Source of the DNA: Oscillospiraceae bacterium
GTDB taxonomy: Bacteria; Bacillota; Clostridia; Oscillospirales; Ruminococcaceae
Assembly: GCA_003512525.1 (NCBI GenBank)
Contig: DOQG01000057.1
Coordinates: 1-20,626, forward strand
Length of the DNA stretch: 20,626 nucleotides
Direction of reading: 5' to 3'
Shown: one piece after another, positions 14,852 through 20,626 of the stretch
How positions within the stretch are numbered: position 1 is the stretch's first letter
How the letters are laid out: every line of letters starts with the position of its first letter
Translations under genes and position numbers: made by a program
The notes under the pieces: model-generated
The model's database searches: none
What the model saw: only the letters and a program-made list of their open reading frames with translations
What the model was told of the DNA's origin: nothing

Positions 14852-16207
14852 TTATAGCATCGGCAGTTTTCTTCGCTTGTCAGCCAGATATCTTTTTAGC
14901 ATAAATGTCATGAAATACGGGAATGTAAAAAACTTTCCGTTATATCCTATATTCCTGTTTGCAAGCTTGATACCGTATTTTATATCCGGATATTTGTCCT
15001 TATCGATAAGTGCATTCAGCGAGGGTGTTGAAGCATCGTCCGCTTTGACCTCAACAGGAATAAGCGAATTGGCATCACGCACGAAAAAGTCCATCTCGAG
15101 TGTGCCCTTTTCGTTTCTGTAATAATACAGTCCATAGCCCTGTTTCACCAGCATATCGGCTACAACATTTTCATATATAGCACCCTTATACGTATTGAAA
15201 TTCTGATTGTTTCTGAGATCCTCCTGAACCTCATCATCGAGCGAACCGATAAGCAGTCCGGTATCCCTGAAATACAGCTTGTAGTTTGTCGGGTCGTAAT
15301 TACCCTTAAGCGGCAGCTCCGGCACGGACATACAATGGCAAACATTTATTATTCCCGCATTGTCAAGCCATTCGACCACCCCTATATAATCCCTGCTTCT
15401 GGCGGATTTTCTCACCTTTGATATCTGAAATTTCTTATTGTCCTTCCCGAGAAAAACAGGTATCTTTCTGTATATATCAAGTACCTTTCCTTTGTCAAGC
15501 CCCTGCACATACTTTGTTATGTCCTCCTCATAATCAAGCAGGAGCTGCTTTTGCAGTTTCAGTGTCCCACTGTAATTCTTCTGCTTTATAAACCTGAATA
15601 CCACTGCAGGCATTCCGCCGAGCACCATATATTCGCGGAAGTTTTCAAGCATAGCGCTATACTCGTTATCTGTCAGAGGCGTAAGGGTCAGCATCTTTTC
15701 ATAATACATTCCGATCTGTTCCGTCTTATAGCCCTTAGCCCATAGATACTCTTCAAAATCAAGCGAATGCATCTCATAGTCTTCCTTGTACCCCACGCTG
15801 TTCGATTCTATCTGATTATAATTTATACCCATAAGCGAACCGGAGCATATAACATCATACCTACCGTCAATGGCGAATGCTTTAAGTGAGGTAGCGCAGT
15901 TTATGCAGTCCTGCATTTCATCAAAGAAAATTAGAGTATCACCCGCCGTAAATTCAAAATCGGGGTTTTTCAGTGAAATATTCCTGATTATTGTATCAAC
16001 CTCAAACCCATCGTCAAAAATACTTTTATACTGCTTTTGGAGCGCAAAATTTATTTCAACAATATTTTTGTAATTATTCCTTGCAAAGTGCTCAACCGCT
16101 TCTGTCTTTCCTATTTGCCGTGCGCCTTTGATTATCAGCGGCAGTTTATCCGCTGAGTTTTTCCACTTGAGCAAAAATACATCTGTTTTTCTTTTAAGAC
16201 GTTCCAT
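14852..16207 (-). CDS. AAA ATPase with DUF4143 C-terminal domain
   Basis: A 451-residue cytosolic protein of the AAA_14/DUF4143 family. Walker A is G28-ARQIGKT35 and Walker B LIFFD96-E97. The middle carries the family's DFEEYLWAKG and FREYMVLGGMPAV motifs. The C-terminal part near 370-386 reads LEMDFFV...IPVEVKA, the D...ExK pattern of a PD-(D/E)XK nuclease-like fold. The family is abundant in anaerobes, and its function is not established. The start at 16207 follows GGAGG by 5 bases; a longer reading from 16273 includes leader sequence. It stands alone, with its own promoter inside tandem repeats. Confidence 0.88.
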   Translation of the reverse strand: MERLKRKTDVFLLKWKNSADKLPLIIKGARQIGKTEAVEHFARNNYKNIVEINFALQKQYKSIFDDGFEVDTIIRNISLKNPDFEFTAGDTLIFFDEMQDCINCATSLKAFAIDGRYDVICSGSLMGINYNQIESNSVGYKEDYEMHSLDFEEYLWAKGYKTEQIGMYYEKMLTLTPLTDNEYSAMLENFREYMVLGGMPAVVFRFIKQKNYSGTLKLQKQLLLDYEEDITKYVQGLDKGKVLDIYRKIPVFLGKDNKKFQISKVRKSARSRDYIGVVEWLDNAGIINVCHCMSVPELPLKGNYDPTNYKLYFRDTGLLIGSLDDEVQEDLRNNQNFNTYKGAIYENVVADMLVKQGYGLYYYRNEKGTLEMDFFVRDANSLIPVEVKADDASTPSLNALIDKDKYPDIKYGIKLANRNIGYNGKFFTFPYFMTFMLKRYLADKRRKLPML

Positions 16208-16277
16208 TGTTCCCTCCGTTTTTCGTGCAAGATCTGACGCAACGCAAAATATCGTTTTGCAATGAGCTTGCATCTAC

Positions 16278-16306
16278 ATTTTAACACAAAATTCCGCTGT
16301 TTTCAA
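16278..16306 (-). promoter_or_regulatory. Promoter of the AAA/DUF4143 gene
   Basis: On the minus strand TTGAAA (16306-16301), a 17-base spacer and TAAAAT (16283-16278) lie about 70 bases before the start. The spacer contains GGAATTTTGTG, the conserved core of the 32-bp repeats. Confidence 0.7.
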
Positions 16307-16412
16307 GCCGGAATTTCACAAAATTCCAATGATTTTAAGCCGTCTTTTCACAAAATTCCGTGATTTTCGGCACGTTATTTCACATTTTTCCGAAACGTTT
16401 TTGATTATCGCC
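16285..16412 (-). repeat. Four 32-bp tandem repeats upstream of the ATPase
   Basis: CACAAAATTCC occurs at 16285, 16317 and 16349, and a weaker CACATTTTTCC at 16381, each exactly 32 bases apart. The rest of units 1-3 is similar (TG-N-TTTT, then AGCCG or GGCACG, then a T run), with decay toward the fourth. The unit nearest the gene supplies the promoter. They may be iterated binding sites for a regulator. The remaining stretch to 16485 shows nothing further. Confidence 0.8.
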
Positions 16413-16485
16413 CTTGTTTTTTGCAAAGAATTACATACAAAACCCGCTTTCTGCCCGAAAAAACGTCCCTATATCGAAATAAGTC

Positions 16486-16514
16486 TTGAAATTTACGGCG
16501 ATTTAGTATAAAAT
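16486..16514 (+). promoter_or_regulatory. Promoter of the membrane protein-Cys4 protein-comF operon
   Basis: TTGAAA (16486-16491), a 17-base spacer and TAAAAT (16509-16514) precede the operon. Transcription should start near 16521, giving a leader of about 50 bases. Confidence 0.75.
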
Positions 16515-16535
16515 ATAATAAGTAATGCTGTAAAA

Positions 16536-16558
16536 CAAACGTTTGCGTTTTGCAAAAC
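16536..16558 (+). promoter_or_regulatory. Two adjacent perfect palindromes in the leader
   Basis: CAAACGTTTG (16536-16545) and GTTTTGCAAAAC (16547-16558) are both perfect and separated by one base. They lie between the expected transcription start and the ribosome site, so they could be operators or a hairpin limiting translation. Confidence 0.45.
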
Positions 16559-16572
16559 TGAAAGGAAAGCAA

Positions 16573-17337
16573 ATGGAAAAAGTAATCAACTTTTTGACAA
16601 ATAGATGGTTTAAGCTCGGCGTATCCGTTCTGTCACTCGGCTATCCGGTATTTCTCGGATTTGTGGCATGGCTTATGATGGGCTATTATCTTGAGCCTAC
16701 TCATCAGGGAGCGCTCGTAACGACATACATTTTTATAAATATTATATTCTTCGGACTTATGCTGTTCACAAGAAAGCAGATAATAACAAGGATAGTTGCG
16801 ATGGTATCGCCGTTTATCGCCTTTGCAATATTGCTCTTCGGCTTTGGAAACTGGTTCGCGGCTATACCGCCGATAGTTGCGAGTGTACTTATATTCTTCC
16901 TTTCCGGAATGGGCGAAACCACAAAGATAGTCCTCGGCACTATCTATCTTATAATGTATGTTGTCGGCATACTTGTTTACCTGACCTTCAAGATGCTGTT
17001 CGGCAATATCACCCTTATGGACGTTGATCTTTCAAGAAGAAGCACAAGCTACCGCTACTCCCCCGACAAGCAGTACAGGATAGTGCTCTATGTCGATCCC
17101 GAGAATGACGCAAGCCGGTCCGTATCCTTCTATCTTGAACAGACAGACGGAGATATCAGCCTTCCGTTCCTTGAATGCAGAAACGCAATGAACGGACTGC
17201 ACATAATCACATCTGACTACAACAAGCCCGCCGATGTAACATGGAAAGACAAGCATACTCTCTATGTAGACGGAAGAAAACGCGAGTTCAACTTTGACGC
17301 GGTTACAGAAGATACAGCCGCAGAAGAAGATTATTGA
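16573..17337 (+). CDS. Multi-pass membrane protein with C-terminal soluble domain
   Basis: A 254-residue protein that I cannot assign to a family with confidence. Residues about 10-150 hold four or five hydrophobic segments (for example GYPVFLGFVAWLMMGYYL, IFINIIFFGLMLF, VLIFFLSGMG, IYLIMYVVGILVYLTFKML). The last about 95 residues are soluble: RYSPDKQYRIVLYVDPENDASRSVSFYLEQ, a stretch ending in ITSDYNKPADVTWKDKHTLYVDGRKREF. The SPDxxYRI and VTW-KD-TLYVDG pattern recalls small DUF5412-like domains. The tail is acidic. AAAGGAAAG precedes the ATG at 16573; ten upstream codons from 16543 have no ribosome site and cross the palindromes. It is first in a three-gene operon, 27 bases before the next gene. 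Confidence 0.8.
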   Translation: MEKVINFLTNRWFKLGVSVLSLGYPVFLGFVAWLMMGYYLEPTHQGALVTTYIFINIIFFGLMLFTRKQIITRIVAMVSPFIAFAILLFGFGNWFAAIPPIVASVLIFFLSGMGETTKIVLGTIYLIMYVVGILVYLTFKMLFGNITLMDVDLSRRSTSYRYSPDKQYRIVLYVDPENDASRSVSFYLEQTDGDISLPFLECRNAMNGLHIITSDYNKPADVTWKDKHTLYVDGRKREFNFDAVTEDTAAEEDY

Positions 17338-17364
17338 TCATAAGCAGCGAAAGGATATGCGGAT

Positions 17365-19572
17365 ATGAGCATAAGACGTACAGTAAACCTGACAGGCATA
17401 AATTCAAGTGAAATATATGCGCTTAACTATCCGCAGTCTGTCCTGAAGTTTGCAGATTACGACTTTTCGGGCTTTATCAAACGCTGTACGGACTACTGCA
17501 AGCGTTGTATGACAAGCGGCGAATACCGTCTTGAAGATATAGTCGCACTGCGTAATTCTCTCGGAGCGTGCCACAAATATGTAGAAGCGAATATCCACAG
17601 CGGATATGAAAAGGTCGTTCAGGATCTTTTCATCGAATACATTTGCAGAGAAAAAGGACTTGGCATATCATCACTGTGGAACGAACTGATAAACGCTAAA
17701 AATCCCTTTGAAAAGCTTATATTCACAAGGCTGACCGAATATCGTCACAACAAGGCGGTGAACCGTTGGGTGAGCCTGCTCAGGCTTCAGGAATACGCAA
17801 AGCGTAAAATAGATTTTGTATTCGGCGAAAAAGTGACCCTTGAACAGGCATACGCCAAGCGCGATTATTTTGACCTTTCTTTCAGTGTAGCCGCAAACGA
17901 GATGGGCTACCCCTCGGAGTGCTTCACAGCCGCAAAGGTATACACGGTCGGCAGACTGCCGTCAGCGCCGTTTATAACCTCAAATATCTCAAAGGCTATA
18001 GCAGGCTCTGCACTGCCTGAGATCGACTATGACGATGCTGTACACCGTCCTTTCTCATCAATGCATTCCGACAGCGAAGCTATGGATGTGTTTGCTAAGA
18101 TCAAAAATTATATTCCCGAAAAGCCCGACTCGGTACTGAATACCATAATAACGACAATGCGTTCTCTGCCGAAAAAGGTTTACGTTTCCGACAGTCTAAA
18201 AGCAGTCATCGACCTTGAAATAGATCTTCTGCTTGAAAGCGGAGGAATATTACAGCGCTGTGCACGTTGCGGGGAATACTATCTGCGTGACAAGGATTAT
18301 GATTACGATTACTGCGATAAGGCACAGCCCGGCGGACGTACCTGTCTTGAACTGAGCACTGCTGCCCCGCCGAGAACGGCAGACGAGATAAGACGGCTTG
18401 AGGATATGACAAAAGAGCTGTACACATATATGTCAAAGCGCATAAACGTTGACCTGACACAGCGTGATTTTGCAGAATGGTATCAGAGCTTTATGGCGAT
18501 AAAGGAAAGCATACTGCATAATACGCTGAGTGTAGCGGAGTTCCGCGAGTTTGAGAATTACTCTCATGACCTGCATTTTGCACCTGTAAAACCCCCTGAG
18601 CCTGTCGCAGAAAAACAGCCTGAGCAGGCAACTGACGATACACAGAGCAATGCTGCTAAACAGCCTGAAGTAAAACCGTTCGTATTTGAGCGTGTTGACC
18701 GCAGTGTGCTTTACGAGCAGGAGAAGCGCCGCAGGAAGCAGGAACAGGAGCGCGAACTGCTCGAGCGCGAGCAGGAAAGAATGTCGGCACAGCCGCCGGA
18801 GCAAATACCCGATACCACGCCGAAACAACCGGTGCACGTTATGAAAGCGGAAGAAACCGAAAATCTTGACGTGACCGTATTTGATAATCCGTTTGACGGT
18901 GCATTTGAAGAAGAAATATCAAAGCTTGAAAAGGTCACAGCCGACCACGATTTCAAGCCTCTTGACGACATTTTCAGCTTTGGCTCTTTTGGCGAACCGG
19001 AAGCCGACACGCCGCATACAGATACAAGCAACGCAAACAGCAGCACATATGATAAGCCCACTCCAGACAGGAAAAGTGAAGCGGCTGTAGATACAGGCTT
19101 TGCGGGTGAATTTGCAAAAGCGGACTACAACATCAGAAAAACAGCTACTCCGAAGAGCAGCTATGCCGCAAATATGTACAGACATACAGTCGAAACAACG
19201 CAGTCAGAGCAGTCTGATGGCATTACAGCGCTGTACCCCGAAATACGCAGTGACGGCGAACGCCTGACTTCGGATGACTTTGACATACTTCCGTCAACAG
19301 CTGTCCCGGAAATATCCGAAAAAGCCGAAAAAACCGATGCAATAAAGCCGGCAAAGCCAAATGGCGGGCAACACAGCCATACAGCACCGGTCATAAAGCT
19401 TGATGCGCCGAGCATAGACGATCTTACCGACAGCGAGGATATACCGGGTTCTGACAGACGCAGACGTTCGGACAGCGCGGTAAGCAGGAGCACCGCCAAG
19501 CGCCTGCTTGACGGTATAATAAAGCCGACAAAGATACGTAATCCTTTCATAGATGAAAACGATGATGAATAA
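17365..19572 (+). CDS. Large DUF6076-like Cys4 protein with a disordered charged tail
   Basis: A 735-residue cytosolic protein of unknown function. The N-terminal about 410 residues look folded and helical and contain a zinc-finger-like set: C299-ARC302-GEYYLRDKDYDYDYC317 and then C327, after which comes a helical region (ADEIRRLEDMTKELYTYM). This CxxCGxYF...YC...C arrangement resembles DUF6076-type proteins of Clostridia. From about 410 the chain is low in complexity: Pro/Gln/Glu-rich stretches, a strongly charged coil EKRRRKQEQERELLEREQER around 450-475, and NPF/DNPFDGAF-like short motifs. The last residues (RLLDGIIKPTKIRNPFIDENDDE) look like a possible binding peptide. AAAGGA precedes the ATG. 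It overlaps comF by 20 bases. A scaffold or nucleic-acid role is possible but not shown. Confidence 0.78.
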   Translation: MSIRRTVNLTGINSSEIYALNYPQSVLKFADYDFSGFIKRCTDYCKRCMTSGEYRLEDIVALRNSLGACHKYVEANIHSGYEKVVQDLFIEYICREKGLGISSLWNELINAKNPFEKLIFTRLTEYRHNKAVNRWVSLLRLQEYAKRKIDFVFGEKVTLEQAYAKRDYFDLSFSVAANEMGYPSECFTAAKVYTVGRLPSAPFITSNISKAIAGSALPEIDYDDAVHRPFSSMHSDSEAMDVFAKIKNYIPEKPDSVLNTIITTMRSLPKKVYVSDSLKAVIDLEIDLLLESGGILQRCARCGEYYLRDKDYDYDYCDKAQPGGRTCLELSTAAPPRTADEIRRLEDMTKELYTYMSKRINVDLTQRDFAEWYQSFMAIKESILHNTLSVAEFREFENYSHDLHFAPVKPPEPVAEKQPEQATDDTQSNAAKQPEVKPFVFERVDRSVLYEQEKRRRKQEQERELLEREQERMSAQPPEQIPDTTPKQPVHVMKAEETENLDVTVFDNPFDGAFEEEISKLEKVTADHDFKPLDDIFSFGSFGEPEADTPHTDTSNANSSTYDKPTPDRKSEAAVDTGFAGEFAKADYNIRKTATPKSSYAANMYRHTVETTQSEQSDGITALYPEIRSDGERLTSDDFDILPSTAVPEISEKAEKTDAIKPAKPNGGQHSHTAPVIKLDAPSIDDLTDSEDIPGSDRRRRSDSAVSRSTAKRLLDGIIKPTKIRNPFIDENDDE

Positions 19573-20206
19573 GTACGAGCTTAAAAGGATACTTCTCGAC
19601 TTCTTTTTTTCCAACCGTTGCCCTGCGTGCAATAAGGTAATAGGAAGAATGGATTATATCTGTAACGATTGTGCAGACAATTTCCGATATTGCAGCAAAG
19701 AAGAAGTCCTCTGCGGCGGCAGACTTATCAGCGTGTGCAGATATAATAGCAGTTCAGAACATATAGTTTTAGGCGCAAAGCGAAATCGTGACGGCGGTAA
19801 GATAAGCTTTATGGCATATACGCTTATGCAAAAGATAACGGAAAGCTTTGATACACTCCCCGATGTTCTTCTCCCTGTGCCGATATACCGCACCGATAAA
19901 ATGAGAAAGGGCTACTGCCACACCGAAAAGATATGCCGTGAGATAACCGAGCTTACAGGTATACCGACAGTGACCGCTGTTGCCAAGATCAAAAAGACAG
20001 CCCAGCAGAAATCCCTTGGCAGAGAAAAGCGTCTTGTAAATCTTAAAGGTTGCTTCGCCGTTACCGGTGAGAATGCTCTTAAAGACAAACACGTTCTTGT
20101 AATTGACGATGTAACCACGACAGGTTCAACGCTTGCCGAGATATATCATACAATAGAAAAATGCGACCCTGCGGCAGTTGACTTTGCCGTATTCGCTCGG
20201 ACATAA
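19553..20206 (+). CDS. comF: ComF-family phosphoribosyltransferase-like protein
   Basis: A 217-residue ComF/GntX-type protein. It has the N-terminal Cys4 zinc motif C23-PAC26...C37-NDC40, the family's LLPVPIYRTDKMRKGYCHTEKI segment, the QQKSLGREKRLVNLKGCF motif, and the PRPP-binding loop VLVIDDVTTTGST near 181-193. In competent Firmicutes ComFC takes part in DNA uptake; elsewhere the role is uncertain, and no other competence gene is seen here. Three in-frame ATGs (19553, 19562, 19565) are possible and none has a good ribosome site. The start overlaps the previous gene's end, which points to translational coupling. It is the last gene of the operon and is followed by the hairpin of the inverted element. 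Confidence 0.9.
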   Translation: MKTMMNKYELKRILLDFFFSNRCPACNKVIGRMDYICNDCADNFRYCSKEEVLCGGRLISVCRYNSSSEHIVLGAKRNRDGGKISFMAYTLMQKITESFDTLPDVLLPVPIYRTDKMRKGYCHTEKICREITELTGIPTVTAVAKIKKTAQQKSLGREKRLVNLKGCFAVTGENALKDKHVLVIDDVTTTGSTLAEIYHTIEKCDPAAVDFAVFART

Positions 20207-20210
20207 AAAT

Positions 20211-20253
20211 GGAGCTGTGACGAAATCCAAAAATTTCATCACAGCTCCTTATT
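20211..20253 (+). terminator. Hairpin terminator after comF
   Basis: GGAGCTGTGACGAAAT (20211-20226) pairs with 20233-20248 with one mismatch around a loop of CCAAAA, followed by TTATTTT. It lies 4 bases after the comF stop and forms the head of the right inverted element. Confidence 0.8.
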
Positions 20254-20398
20254 TTATCGAAATTTCATTGAAATTTCGGTGCAATATATTGTAAAAATGC
20301 CAAGACAATAAATTACAGCCAACAACGCTGAAAACAGCTTCCGTGCCGATAAGGTGTTAATAATTTCGTGAGTAAATCCGTGCAACCGCACTATCACC
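20211..20398 (+). repeat. Right copy of the ~190-bp inverted intergenic element
   Basis: This is the inverted partner of 1-190: hairpin, then a variable stretch, then the invariant blocks at 20314-20336 and 20356-20373, and the terminal GTGCAACCGCAC dyad. Unlike the left copy, it has an extra palindrome CGAAATTTCATTGAAATTTCG at about 20256-20277. As on the left, it sits directly after a gene read toward it. Confidence 0.85.
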
Positions 20399-20626
20399 GA
20401 AACTTCCAAAAGACGCACTATCCTAAGATATCTGTACAGTCCCCTGGGTCGAACAGAGCGTCAGCGACCCGCTTATACAAACTTTTAAAACTCAGTCGTT
20501 TGTGTGTCTTATAACCAACACCCTTGCGGGGTAAGGGTGTGAGTAAGGAAAGAGGGAGCACGAGGGAGAGAACCTAAGGGATAGGGATAGGGGCTGCCAA
20601 GTTGTCAAGAGTAACATGGTTTACAC
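20399..20626. other. Non-coding stretch at the right edge
   Basis: No plausible gene was seen. It holds GGGTCG/CGACCC at about 20447-20471, ACACCCTT/AAGGGTGT at about 20519-20541, and a purine-rich tract with iterated AGGGAT/AGGGAG at about 20546-20592. This may be a structured RNA or the continuation of the inverted element beyond the part seen on the left. Confidence 0.4.

Noticed and set aside
16285..16412. Possible CRISPR array
   Set aside because: Conservation is limited to about 11-20 bases in units with no unique spacers of separate length; period is fixed at 32 and there are no cas genes.
18433..18837. Minus-strand reading frame of 134 codons
   Set aside because: Antisense shadow of the 735-residue protein, without start signals or family features.
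20440..20545. tRNA or known riboswitch from the GC-rich hairpins
   Set aside because: No cloverleaf, CCA end or aptamer motif that I recognise.

Overview
The window looks like about 20.6 kb of chromosome from an anaerobic low-to-mid-GC Firmicute, most likely a gut Clostridia/Oscillospirales (Ruminococcus or Eubacterium siraeum-like) lineage. This is inferred from the strong AGGAGG ribosome sites, TTG starts, heavy use of ATA and AGA codons, the Gram-positive lipoproteins, and an FeoB-associated Cys-rich protein. No rRNA, tRNA, CRISPR array or intact insertion sequence was found.

Layout: (1) 207-2600, minus strand: a PflX-type radical SAM protein and a PrsA-like foldase lipoprotein, separated by a terminator. 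(2) 2828-4006: a BMP-family lipoprotein read divergently. (3) 4055-5331: a MarR regulator and a TauE/SafE permease behind a promoter that carries a near-textbook double palindrome. (4) about 5378-6800: a decayed accessory patch. It holds dinD with a probable amber mutation, the first 25 codons of a type III DNA methyltransferase, and a truncated small XRE regulator, all in foreign codon usage. (5) 6857-10300, minus strand: the ferrous iron operon feoA-feoA-feoB-Cys-rich protein. (6) 10501-14792: a TetR regulator and a translationally coupled pair of ABC exporter-fold transporters. (7) 14852-16207, minus strand: an AAA/DUF4143 ATPase whose promoter lies in 32-bp tandem repeats. (8) 16573-20206: a membrane protein, a large Cys4 protein with a disordered tail, and a ComF-type phosphoribosyltransferase.

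Three observations stand out. First, a palindrome TTAG-N6-CTAA occurs exactly six times and with one mismatch twice. All eight copies lie in intergenic DNA of the feo operon and the TetR/ABC unit. The spacing is that of one dimer site within the DtxR/IdeR box, so the window appears to hold an iron regulon and the ABC pair is plausibly an iron or metallophore transporter. Second, the dinD patch reads as the eroded remains of a regulator-dinD-mod type III restriction-modification locus. Third, a roughly 190-bp non-coding element occurs in inverted orientation at both ends of the window. Each copy starts with a terminator-like hairpin just after a gene's stop codon and keeps two long invariant blocks. 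I do not recognise this element, and it is the best candidate for something undescribed.

Gene starts were chosen from Shine-Dalgarno placement, so several differ from the longest possible reading. Functions rest on recognised motifs and not on database searches.
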